A DNA stretch of 9,095 nt from NCBI GenBank assembly GCA_964480565.1, contig CAYZSU010000083.1, forward strand, positions 1-9,095. Reading direction: 5' to 3'. The notes below the pieces were generated by a model. The model saw only the letters and a program-made list of their open reading frames with translations, did no database searches and was not told the origin of the DNA. Numbering within the stretch: the first letter of the stretch is position 1; each line of letters opens with the position of its first letter. Origin of the DNA: CAYZSU01 sp964480565 (GTDB taxonomy: Bacteria; UBA10199; 2-02-FULL-44-16; JAAZCA01). This document shows positions 1 to 6,625 of the stretch, one piece after another. Both the position numbers and the translations under genes were made by a program.

Positions 1-2544
1 AATATAATGATCTTCACCCTCTACTTCCTGCCATAAAACTCGATATCCATTACTATTTGTATCCACACTCACGATACGCGGCCCAGGAAGTGTGGGACAC
101 GCTGGTGCGCCTTCGGCAGGTAGGACTCGAACGGATGTTGTTTCCTGATCGATTAACCCACGGCCATCGCCTATTGATCCAACAATACGGAAATTAGTTG
201 ATTCCTGAACTATTGGTGCACGCCATATAACTGAATCATAATTGTCGCTCCAACTTGTAAACCTGCCACCTGTGGCACTCCAATAATAATAAATATCATC
301 GCCATCTGGATCGGTCCCTCTAAGGTCAAATCGAACATCATCACCTGAATGAACAATTGCCGCTCGCAAGGTAATTGATTCAATTTCTGGGGCATTGTGA
401 TTTCCTGAGGCTGTTTGCACTTCATATTCATTGCCAGCTATAGCAATATCGGACTCTTCAAAATCTTCGAAAAAAGCTTTCACAATCATCTTTGAAGTGT
501 CAGCTCGATTTAATAAATCATCCGGTGCATAAGTATTGTCTGGGTGACCCTTAATATACCCTTCTTCATAGCAACCAACGATGTATTTCTTAAAAGCATG
601 GTTGTTAATATCACTCAGAGGAGTTTCTTCATTTCCAGTATAATTAAGTTCCTTGGCAGTGTAGATAAGTCGAGCCATGTCAGCACGCGTAACCGATTGA
701 TCCATTGTTTCTTGACTCAAATCATTCCAAAAAAGAAGAGGATCATCGCCATCTTTTTCATTTCTAAATGCAATTGCTTTTTCTAAAAACGGATAATACC
801 ATATTTGAGAAAATCCTGTTAAAACACCTTTCGGTAAAGATGTTCCATTTTTTTTCTCAATTGAATTGATAAGTATTTTTATAATCTCAGCACGATTAAT
901 ATTATCGCCTGGATGAAAAGTGCCATCTGGATGTCCATCAATTATTTTTAGTTTAGAAAGTTTATCAACATGTTCAAAAAACCAGTCATCCAAATTAACA
1001 TCTGGAAAAGAGCCATTCGGATTGATATCCATATAGTCATTGATATCAACGTCCAATCGACTAAATAATTCATTAATCGCTGCATTTAGATCAGGAAGAG
1101 GACCAATATGATCCTGACCCCGTTGTGATGTCCCTGAATCCTGTAAGATACTCAATAAAAGTTCTTTTGTTGCAGGTCCACCTGTTACTTGGCGATGAAT
1201 TCCTTGTAATGCAGCAATACTCCCAGCCACTATTGGAGACGCCGCAGATGTGCTTCCGAAAGCAGTATTTGTATACGTACGATGAGAACCTAAATCATCA
1301 CCATATCCAGTTGTTAAGATATTGTTTCCCCAACCTTGTAAATCTACTCTTTCCCCATAATTAGAGGAATCTATTGGTGCATGGGTTGTCGAATCGCCAG
1401 CACCCACAATAATTGCCCCTGAATGGTTAATACTGGGATCAAAAGCATCATTAAAATCCGTATCATCAAGATCATTTCCTCCATTGCCTGCAGCTTCAAC
1501 AACAATAATACCAGAAGATGTCGCTACTTGAATAGCTGTACGAATATCCAAATTCCACTCCACTGGTATACAACTTCCTTGAAATATTTCACCGCAAAAA
1601 AAACCAGTTGGTCCCTTAATATGAACTGGTAACAATATAATATCGCCTTGATTTAAAATATTAACTGCTGATTCAATGGCTGTTGATAACAGTTGATCGC
1701 CGCTTATAGAAATAACTTTTATTATTGCATCAGGGACAATACCTGTAACACCGTGGCCATCATCAATAGCTGATAAAATGCCAATGACTGCTGTACCATG
1801 ATCACTGCCTGTATTCACTCCACTAATGAGATCTCTAGGAGCTAATGGATAATCCTCATGTGCAAAATCCCACCCACCCTCTATATCAATAATTGTGACT
1901 CCTAAACCACCTCCTCCTCGAATTGTACGAGCAAATTCAGAGTCAATGCCGCCTTGAGCTGCAGGTTTAAGATATCCTTGTTCATAGCTTGGAGTCGTCG
2001 ATAACGCAGCTGGCACAATTTTAGAACTTATATAAACTGATTGCAGAATAGAATTTTTCTTTAATGCTTCTATTAGTTCAATTGCCTTCTGTGAATCCTC
2101 GATAATTACTTCAAAAAATAGATTTAAATCAGGAATAGTAGATTTCTTCTGAAGCAACGCTGATCTTTCTTTATCATACTGTTTTTCCGTTTTTGATCTA
2201 AACAGTCGTTTTTTTGGAAAAGAAGCTAATAGCTGATTAATAACTTTCAATTCATCTTCATGTTGCAACCCTGTAAATTTATTTTCTTCAAGTCGAATGA
2301 CCAATCCTTCAGTAAATTTAAGAATTACTCTTCCTGAATAGCTTTCTTCAGGCAATGATTTCTGATCACCTTCATGCAAAATACTGGAATCACTTTTTAT
2401 GTCTGAGGCTATATTATTCGCTTCAATTTGAGATTTTTCAAAACCTTTTCCTCCCCCACAGGCCACATTAAACAAAACCAGCATGAGTACAAACATACTG
2501 GCCAATAGTGAATGACGCTTAGAACATGAATTATATAATCGCAT
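1..2544 (-). CDS. Subtilisin-like (S8) serine protease, putative lipoprotein with SLH and Ig/FN3-like modules; C-terminus cut by window edge
   Basis: An uninterrupted frame of 848 codons runs from ATG 2544 to the left edge with no stop, so the C-terminus is missing. The N-terminus has basic residues, a hydrophobic stretch (about 13-28) and Cys29 followed by glycines. This suggests a lipoprotein signal, although the residue at -3 is Asn, so the lipobox is not canonical. A pro-region reaches about residue 190. The S8 domain (about 195-470) shows Asp220 in VTIIDIEGGWD, His249 in DHGTAVIG, oxyanion Asn354 in AAGNGG and Ser433 in GSTSAASP, so all catalytic residues are present. Three SLH modules follow (about 513-563, 578-637, 643-691), each with the G-x-P-D-G/N-T and N-R-A type core, the second being divergent. 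An Ig/PKD-like module (about 718-810) and the beginning of an FN3-like module (from about 812) come next. It is probably an exported, cell-surface protease. Its substrate is unknown. Confidence 0.93.
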   Translation of the reverse strand, partial: MRLYNSCSKRHSLLASMFVLMLVLFNVACGGGKGFEKSQIEANNIASDIKSDSSILHEGDQKSLPEESYSGRVILKFTEGLVIRLEENKFTGLQHEDELKVINQLLASFPKKRLFRSKTEKQYDKERSALLQKKSTIPDLNLFFEVIIEDSQKAIELIEALKKNSILQSVYISSKIVPAALSTTPSYEQGYLKPAAQGGIDSEFARTIRGGGGLGVTIIDIEGGWDFAHEDYPLAPRDLISGVNTGSDHGTAVIGILSAIDDGHGVTGIVPDAIIKVISISGDQLLSTAIESAVNILNQGDIILLPVHIKGPTGFFCGEIFQGSCIPVEWNLDIRTAIQVATSSGIIVVEAAGNGGNDLDDTDFNDAFDPSINHSGAIIVGAGDSTTHAPIDSSNYGERVDLQGWGNNILTTGYGDDLGSHRTYTNTAFGSTSAASPIVAGSIAALQGIHRQVTGGPATKELLLSILQDSGTSQRGQDHIGPLPDLNAAINELFSRLDVDINDYMDINPNGSFPDVNLDDWFFEHVDKLSKLKIIDGHPDGTFHPGDNINRAEIIKILINSIEKKNGTSLPKGVLTGFSQIWYYPFLEKAIAFRNEKDGDDPLLFWNDLSQETMDQSVTRADMARLIYTAKELNYTGNEETPLSDINNHAFKKYIVGCYEEGYIKGHPDNTYAPDDLLNRADTSKMIVKAFFEDFEESDIAIAGNEYEVQTASGNHNAPEIESITLRAAIVHSGDDVRFDLRGTDPDGDDIYYYWSATGGRFTSWSDNYDSVIWRAPIVQESTNFRIVGSIGDGRGLIDQETTSVRVLPAEGAPACPTLPGPRIVSVDTNSNGYRVLWQEVEGEDHYI

Positions 2545-2546
2545 GG

Positions 2547-2579
2547 CTCCCCCAGTTTTTGATTATTCAAGTGTGGGAG
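2547..2579 (-). promoter_or_regulatory. Protease leader: Shine-Dalgarno inside a predicted hairpin
   Basis: Read on the minus strand, GGGGGAG (2553 to 2547) lies two bases before the protease ATG and is its only Shine-Dalgarno candidate; the spacing is unusually short. It belongs to an inverted repeat: TGTGGGAG at 2572-2579 pairs with CTCCCCCA at 2547-2554 in 7 of 8 positions, around a 17-base loop. In the mRNA this stem would cover the ribosome binding site. Control of translation by this hairpin is inference. Confidence 0.4.
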
Positions 2580-2589
2580 GAGGTATCAT

Positions 2590-2628
2590 ATGAAAAAATC
2601 ATTGCTAGTGAAATTATATATAAGCTAA
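2590..2628 (+). other. 12-codon reading frame behind a perfect AGGAGG
   Basis: AGGAGG at 2578-2583 is followed after six bases by ATG 2590 and twelve codons, MKKSLLVKLYIS, then TAA. The ribosome site and spacing are textbook and the peptide looks like the start of a signal sequence. The Shine-Dalgarno overlaps the inverted repeat of the divergent protease leader, so it may exist only because of that hairpin. It could be a leader peptide, the stub of a lost gene, or chance. Expression is unproven. Confidence 0.25.
2613..2618 (-). promoter_or_regulatory. Possible -10 box for the protease gene
   Basis: On the minus strand a perfect TATAAT is present about 70 bases before the protease start codon, in very AT-rich DNA. 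No convincing -35 box lies 16-18 bases upstream of it, and TATAAT-like words are common in such sequence, so this is only a candidate. Confidence 0.25.
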
Positions 2629-2671
2629 TAAACTAATTTATGATTGATTGAAAACAACATGAAATTGTAGA

Positions 2672-2690
2672 ATATTTATTCTATAAATAT
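2672..2690. repeat. AT-only hairpin
   Basis: ATATTTAT at 2672-2679 and its exact complement ATAAATAT at 2683-2690 flank a three-base loop. The stem is eight A-T pairs, so it is weak. It lies upstream of the protease promoter region and has no adjacent T-run typical of a terminator. No function can be assigned. Confidence 0.4.
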
Positions 2691-2804
2691 CTTCAAAAAT
2701 AAAATACAATTTTATATAAAAAAGGCTATCACGAAACACTCTGTAAACTATATAAAACAGACGATCTTATACCGATCACAACTTCCAATGATTATGTTTA
2801 TTGC

Positions 2805-3080
2805 ATTTCCTGACAAGCGATAATTTTAAATTTTAGACACCAAGATCTCCGATCAACACCACTTCGGAGATGACACCATTGGCAGTCAGGAAATCGGAGA
2901 TGACAATCATTTGGTGCATGAAGATGACAAAAAATGCCTGTCATGCCCGAATGCATTTATCGGGCATCCAGTCATGCAGTAATGACCGGCAAGTGCTGTA
3001 ACACCTATGGATCCCCGTCGCAGCACGAGGATGACAACATTTACAGCACAACGATGACATGCGGGGTTGTTTGGAACAAC
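2805..3080. repeat. Composite palindromic intergenic repeat (series of nested hairpins)
   Basis: Consecutive inverted repeats fill this stretch. ATTTCCTGAC (2805-2814) pairs with GTCAGGAAAT (2885-2894) and encloses ATCTCCGA/TCGGAGAT (2845-2852/2864-2871). ATGACA/TGTCAT (2924-2929/2939-2944) is followed by ATGCCCGA/TCGGGCAT (2943-2950/2960-2967) and GTCAT/ATGAC (2971-2975/2982-2986). GTGCTGTAA/TTACAGCAC (2993-3001/3041-3049) encloses a smaller imperfect stem (3011-3018/3025-3032). GTTGTT/AACAAC (3066-3071/3075-3080) closes the series. TCGGAGATGACA occurs twice exactly 30 bp apart (2864, 2894), and GATGACA five times in all. The design matches dispersed palindromic repeat elements of proteobacteria. 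The family itself cannot be named without the rest of the genome. Confidence 0.7.
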
Positions 3081-3097
3081 ACCATTAAAACTACCCT

Positions 3098-3652
3098 TTA
3101 TGAACAAATACGAAAACCAATATATGGTGAATGATAATAAGGTAACTTACTGGGAAGAATGTTGAATTTTAATGCACCCTGATGGCCATATACGCACCCA
3201 TCACTCGCCCACTCCGCTTGCAATGGATCTATCAATGGATTGGCTATTATTTCACCTGGGGTAAGTAACCGCCCATCCATACGTTGAGCATAATTAAGAG
3301 CATCTAAAAAAGTGATACAACTGGCAAATTGAGCAGCACCAAGACCTGAGAGATCTATATTTTTACCATAATATCTTTGTGCCCATACATCCACGCTAGA
3401 CATCGTTGTGTATACAGGTAAGGTTTGTTGATCTTCGGGTAATTGGTTCCTAATTGAAGTTAGCGTATTGCCAGTAAATAATCGATACGCTGCATTGCCC
3501 TCTAAATCAGAATATTGAGGAAGCGCACCTACTAACCTAGTAGGATGTTTATCCAAATAGCTTATAAACGGTGGAACAGTTACAAGAGATCTTGGCATAG
3601 AAGTCAATGGTAGCATCATTGATGATGATGATGGCGATATACTTGGAATCAT
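3098..3652 (-). CDS. Hypothetical protein, 184 aa, with a weak formylglycine-generating-enzyme (SUMF1)-like C-terminal part
   Basis: ATG 3652 has a good Shine-Dalgarno (GAGG, complement of 3662-3665) nine bases upstream and an in-frame stop just beyond it, which supports this start. Residues 1-20 are Ser/Pro/Met-rich, with four serines from a (TCA)4 run, and no signal peptide is visible. From about residue 79 the pattern recalls FGE-sulfatase/SUMF1 proteins: PVYTTMSSVDVW, then DALNYAQRMDGRLLTPGE (117-134, compare the family's DAxAYxxWxGxRLPTEAEW), EWASDG (147-152) and a terminal IGFRICS (compare GFRC). The usual family domain is around 250 residues or more, so this copy is short and its N-terminal half does not align by eye. 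Catalytic function is doubtful. It is divergent from the molybdenum hydroxylase genes and may share their control region. Confidence 0.7.
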   Translation of the reverse strand: MIPSISPSSSSMMLPLTSMPRSLVTVPPFISYLDKHPTRLVGALPQYSDLEGNAAYRLFTGNTLTSIRNQLPEDQQTLPVYTTMSSVDVWAQRYYGKNIDLSGLGAAQFASCITFLDALNYAQRMDGRLLTPGEIIANPLIDPLQAEWASDGCVYGHQGALKFNILPSKLPYYHSPYIGFRICS

Positions 3653-3661
3653 TATGTGTAT

Positions 3662-3665
3662 CCTC
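3662..3665 (-). promoter_or_regulatory. Ribosome binding site of the FGE-like gene
   Basis: On the minus strand GAGG stands nine bases before ATG 3652. An in-frame TAA at 3671-3673 lies directly upstream, so no longer version of the protein is possible. This fixes the start choice. Confidence 0.6.
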
Positions 3666-3695
3666 GATGTTTAACTAGTGATGATATGAAAGTCC

Positions 3696-3715
3696 TCGCA
3701 AAATATGTATTGCGA
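3696..3715. promoter_or_regulatory. 20-bp dyad in the divergent promoter region, possible operator
   Basis: TCGCAA (3696-3701) and TTGCGA (3710-3715) are exact complements around an eight-base centre; over the whole 20 bp, 8 of 10 symmetric pairs match. The dyad is about 45-63 bases before the FGE-like start and about 90-110 bases before the hydroxylase start. Size and symmetry fit a dimeric helix-turn-helix repressor site, but no regulator gene is in the window. Confidence 0.4.
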
Positions 3716-3769
3716 CGTAGAAGTCAAACCATTTTTTTTATTCGCATTCATAAATCTAAAAACGATTCG

Positions 3770-3794
3770 TGACATTTATGACATTTTTTGACAT
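3770..3794 (+). promoter_or_regulatory. Three direct TGACAT boxes before the hydroxylase genes
   Basis: TGACAT occurs at 3770-3775, 3779-3784 and 3789-3794, at 9- and 10-base steps, ending 11 bases before ATG 3806. One-turn spacing would place the copies on the same face of the helix. A factor bound here would sit over the transcription start or the initiation region. The third copy reads TTGACA with the preceding base, but lies too close to the start codon to be a normal -35 box. Confidence 0.35.
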
Positions 3795-3805
3795 AGACAC
3801 ATCCT

Positions 3806-6082
3806 ATGCCAACGCATCACTATTCACGCAATGACGCCTATGCAAAAGTCACTGGTCGCGCCCAATTTGCCGATGATCTTTATATTGACAATCAATGTTA
3901 TGCGGATATTATTCATGCCGCATATCCAAGTGCAACGATCCAATCTATCGATACCTCAGCAGCACTGGCCATGGACAATGTACTGGCAGTCATCACTGCA
4001 GATGATGTAATTGGTGCATTGCAAGTGGGAAACTTGGTTAACGACCATTATATTTTTGCAAAAGAAAATGTATATTATATTGGCGATGCCATTGCCATGG
4101 TCATTGCCACTACCAAGCTAGATGCGCGTATTGCCAAAGAAAAAGTAGTTATCACCTATACGGAAAAATCCGCAATAACCACTCCGCATGATGCAATTAC
4201 AACAACAGCGCCTGCCATACATCCGCATCTAAAACCCGACAATACAGTCGCTGCTTATCGCATTCGGCATGGCGATCAGAACCCTATAGCAATCGCGCAT
4301 ACAGAGTTAATCGAAGAAACGTTTTGTACCAATTATGTGGAACATGCCTACATGGAGCCAGAATCCTGCATTGCAGCCCCTGAAGGTGATGGTAGCATCA
4401 CTGTTTATGGCGGCATGCAGCACCCATTTTCCACGCGTCGTATTGTGGCAAATGCACTTAATTTGCCGCTTGCAAAAGTACGCATCAAGCAAACAACATT
4501 GGGCGGTGGATTTGGTGGCCGCGATGATACCATTTCAATTATCTGCGCCAGAGCAGCGATTGCGGCTAGCATTGTCAATCGCCCGGTCAAGCTCACCTAT
4601 ACGCGCGAGCAGTCGATTTTAGAAAGCTATAAACGCCATCCTTTTTCCATGACCTATGCGGCCAGCATGGATGAATCTGGACAGATTCAAGGTTTATCAG
4701 TTGATTTACTCGCTGATGCAGGGCCCTACACGGCTGTCTCGCCATTTGTAATCTGGCGACCCACAGTGCAATGCACTGGGCCCTACCATATTCCCAATGT
4801 CCATTGTAATTCCAAGGCCATGTATACGAACAATCCATTTACCGGTGCATTTCGCGGCTTTGGTACACCCCAGCAAATTTTTGCCAATGAATCGTTTATG
4901 GATATATGCGCAGAAAAAACAGGCCTCAATCCATATGAATTTCGGAAAAAACATTTTTTCACACAAGACAGTATCACGCATACAGGCCAACAACTCAATA
5001 ATCATCAGGTAAGTATTCATGAGGTCACGAAAAAAACACTATCGACCATTGATTGGGAACACAAATTCAAATCATGTTCACGCGGTAAACCCGATAAAAA
5101 CGGCGATTTCCACGGTATTGGATTTTCGTGCAGCTATCGTGGGGTATCGCTCGGCGCAGAAGGCAATGATTTTTGCTCGGCAATTTTGCATATTCAACAG
5201 GATGGATCCATACTCTTAGAATCCGGCGTATCGGAAAATGGCCAAGGGCTACAATCCACCATGATTCATATCTGCGCCACAGAGCTTGGCATTGCCCATA
5301 GTGATATTACATTTTTGCCAACGGATACTAGCTCTGTACCCGATGGCGGCCCAACGGTTGCTTCACGCGGCACGATTATGGGTGGTAATGCAGTGATCAA
5401 TGCATGCCAACAGATTAAACAGATCATGCATCCCGTACTATGCGAGCAGCTAGGTAACAATGCAGATAATTTCTTTTACAAAAATGGACAGATCAGTCAT
5501 CCGATCAATAAAAATACCATACCTTTTTCCGATGCAGTCCAGCTATGTTATTCAAAATGCACATACTTGCATACATTGGGCACATTTCATGCCCCATCCG
5601 TAAATTGGGATACAACAAATGGTCAAGGCAATGCCTACTTCACCTATGTGTATGCCTGCCACGCATGTAACGTCATTGTATCCAAAGATACCGGTAAAAT
5701 CCAAGTCACAAATGCTGTGGCCACACATGACCTTGGAAAAATTATTAACCCGCAAATGGCTATTGGGCAAGTATTTGGCGGAATGGTAATGGGATTAGGA
5801 TTTGCAATTAAAGAAAACTTAATTGTCGATCAGGGATATATAAAAACATTAAATTTTAATACTTATCGCATTCCATCAAGCATGGATATGCCGGAAATGA
5901 CCGCACATTTTATAGAAAGCGATGATGCTGCAGGTCCGTGGGGAGCCAAATCCCTTGGGGAACCCACCAATGAGCTAATGGGCGCAGCCATTGCCAATGC
6001 AGTATATTATGCCACAGGAATTCGATTTACATCATTGCCCATGGATAGGCATACAGTGAAAGACGCATTGGCACAGAGGTAA
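3806..6082 (+). CDS. Molybdenum hydroxylase, xanthine dehydrogenase-type Mo-cofactor (large) subunit
   Basis: This 758-residue protein matches the usual size (about 750-770) of the separate molybdopterin-binding subunit of xanthine dehydrogenases. It opens directly with the domain's DAYAKVTGRAQFADDL block. Landmarks in order are HAYMEPES with Glu184 (the position of substrate-binding Glu802 in bovine enzyme), GGGFGGRDD at 233-241, GAFRGFGTPQ with Arg350 (equivalent to bovine Arg880), ENGQGLQ near 480, TVASRGT near 520, DLGKIINP at 642-649 and GPWGAKSLGEP with Glu719 as the catalytic base. The Arg in AFRGFG and the Glu pair fit purine hydroxylation; CO dehydrogenase would carry AYxCSFR instead. 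It would oxidise xanthine to urate in the cytoplasm and pass electrons to the iron-sulfur subunit encoded two bases downstream. No Shine-Dalgarno precedes ATG 3806. No FAD subunit gene follows, so the electron acceptor is uncertain. A relative acting on aldehydes or N-heterocycles remains possible. Confidence 0.93.
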   Translation: MPTHHYSRNDAYAKVTGRAQFADDLYIDNQCYADIIHAAYPSATIQSIDTSAALAMDNVLAVITADDVIGALQVGNLVNDHYIFAKENVYYIGDAIAMVIATTKLDARIAKEKVVITYTEKSAITTPHDAITTTAPAIHPHLKPDNTVAAYRIRHGDQNPIAIAHTELIEETFCTNYVEHAYMEPESCIAAPEGDGSITVYGGMQHPFSTRRIVANALNLPLAKVRIKQTTLGGGFGGRDDTISIICARAAIAASIVNRPVKLTYTREQSILESYKRHPFSMTYAASMDESGQIQGLSVDLLADAGPYTAVSPFVIWRPTVQCTGPYHIPNVHCNSKAMYTNNPFTGAFRGFGTPQQIFANESFMDICAEKTGLNPYEFRKKHFFTQDSITHTGQQLNNHQVSIHEVTKKTLSTIDWEHKFKSCSRGKPDKNGDFHGIGFSCSYRGVSLGAEGNDFCSAILHIQQDGSILLESGVSENGQGLQSTMIHICATELGIAHSDITFLPTDTSSVPDGGPTVASRGTIMGGNAVINACQQIKQIMHPVLCEQLGNNADNFFYKNGQISHPINKNTIPFSDAVQLCYSKCTYLHTLGTFHAPSVNWDTTNGQGNAYFTYVYACHACNVIVSKDTGKIQVTNAVATHDLGKIINPQMAIGQVFGGMVMGLGFAIKENLIVDQGYIKTLNFNTYRIPSSMDMPEMTAHFIESDDAAGPWGAKSLGEPTNELMGAAIANAVYYATGIRFTSLPMDRHTVKDALAQR
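6075..6079 (+). promoter_or_regulatory. Ribosome binding site of the iron-sulfur subunit
   Basis: AGAGG in the last codons of the large-subunit gene lies five bases before ATG 6085. With only two bases between the stop and the next start, the two genes are almost certainly translated from one mRNA, probably coupled. Confidence 0.6.
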
Positions 6083-6084
6083 TC

Positions 6085-6573
6085 ATGACTACCATCAAAC
6101 TCCACATCAACCACACATCCTATGCAATAAATTGTAATTCCAGTAAAACCCTATTGGATATTTTGCGCGATGAATTGCGACTCACCGGCACCAAGCGCGG
6201 CTGTGATATCGGTGCATGCGGCACTTGCACTGTACTCATCGATGGTAAACCCAAGCGAGCATGTAAAATTAGTGCAGCAAAACTCACTGAACTTGCAGAA
6301 CAACATGCACATATTCTAACCATTGAAGGGCTAATGGATGGCAAAAACTTGCACCCCATTCAGCAGGCATTTATTGATTGTGGCGCCATTCAATGTGGAT
6401 TTTGTACACCTGGAATGATATTAAGCACCAAAGCCCTATTGGATAAAAATCCGTCACCCAGTACCGCACAAATTAAGCAAGCGCTCGCTGGAAATTTATG
6501 TCGATGCACCGGCTATCAGCAAATCATAGACGCCGTTCATGCAGCAGCCAAACACATGCAACCGGATAGTTAA
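6085..6573 (+). CDS. Xanthine dehydrogenase-type [2Fe-2S] (small) subunit
   Basis: The 162-residue protein has the standard size and two-domain layout of the small subunit of molybdenum hydroxylases. The N-terminal plant-ferredoxin-like domain binds one cluster through Cys40, Cys45, Cys48 (GCDIGACGTC) and Cys60. The C-terminal four-helix domain binds the second, Mo-proximal cluster through Cys104 and Cys107 (QCGFCTPGM) and Cys139 and Cys141 (NLCRCTGYQ). All eight ligands are present, so the electron path from the Mo centre is intact. The gene follows the large subunit after two bases with its own AGAGG site. In typical three-subunit enzymes an FAD protein takes the electrons to NAD+; none is encoded beside it. 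It may be supplied from elsewhere, or the enzyme may use another acceptor such as a cytochrome, as known for two-subunit relatives like isoquinoline oxidoreductase. Confidence 0.95.
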   Translation: MTTIKLHINHTSYAINCNSSKTLLDILRDELRLTGTKRGCDIGACGTCTVLIDGKPKRACKISAAKLTELAEQHAHILTIEGLMDGKNLHPIQQAFIDCGAIQCGFCTPGMILSTKALLDKNPSPSTAQIKQALAGNLCRCTGYQQIIDAVHAAAKHMQPDS

Positions 6574-6605
6574 TTTTTTAATGGAAAGTTTTTAACTAGT
6601 GCGTT

Positions 6606-6624
6606 CCCAAGGGCAACCCCTGGG
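6606..6624. terminator. Stem-loop between convergent genes, possible transcription end
   Basis: CCCAAGGG (6606-6613) and CCCCTGGG (6617-6624) form an eight-pair stem with one A-C mismatch and a CAA loop. It lies directly before the end of the guanine deaminase gene and about 33 bases after the iron-sulfur subunit stop. GC content makes it stable in both directions. Neither side has an immediate T-run, although T-rich sequence lies nearby at 6573-6594, so a classic intrinsic terminator is not demonstrated. Confidence 0.35.
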
Positions 6625-6625
6625 T

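Larger units (their letters stand above)
2545..3097. other. Gene-free interval of 553 bp
   Basis: No convincing protein gene lies here. The part from 2545 to about 2800 is AT-rich and carries the protease leader hairpin, a TATAAT candidate, a 12-codon plus-strand reading frame with a strong ribosome site (2590-2628) and an AT hairpin at 2672-2690. The part from about 2805 to 3080 is a dense series of inverted repeats and is more GC-rich. Two open frames of 66 codons on opposite strands (about 2907-3134) are by-products of the repeat sequence and resemble no protein family I know. Confidence 0.8.

Noticed and set aside
544..1632. Several plus-strand open frames of 69-80 codons
   Set aside because: They lie opposite the protease gene, whose frame has clear S8 and SLH motifs; the plus-strand peptides show no family resemblance.
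2864..2905. A 12-bp unit repeated at a 30-bp step, as in a CRISPR array
   Set aside because: Only two exact copies exist, they are much shorter than a CRISPR repeat, and each is an arm of a hairpin; no cas genes are present.
2907..3134. Two overlapping open frames of 66 codons on opposite strands
   Set aside because: They lie in palindromic repeat DNA, have no ribosome sites, and their composition (many Cys, Gly, His) looks like translated repeat rather than protein.
3788..3793. Consensus TTGACA as the -35 box of the hydroxylase promoter
   Set aside because: It lies only 12 bases before the start codon, so its -10 box and transcription start would fall inside the coding region.
3670..6601. 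TTTAACTAGTG at 3670-3680 and 6591-6601 flanking the hydroxylase genes, as a possible insertion footprint
   Set aside because: An 11-bp AT-rich match is expected by chance in a window of this size, and no transposase, integrase or terminal inverted repeats are seen.
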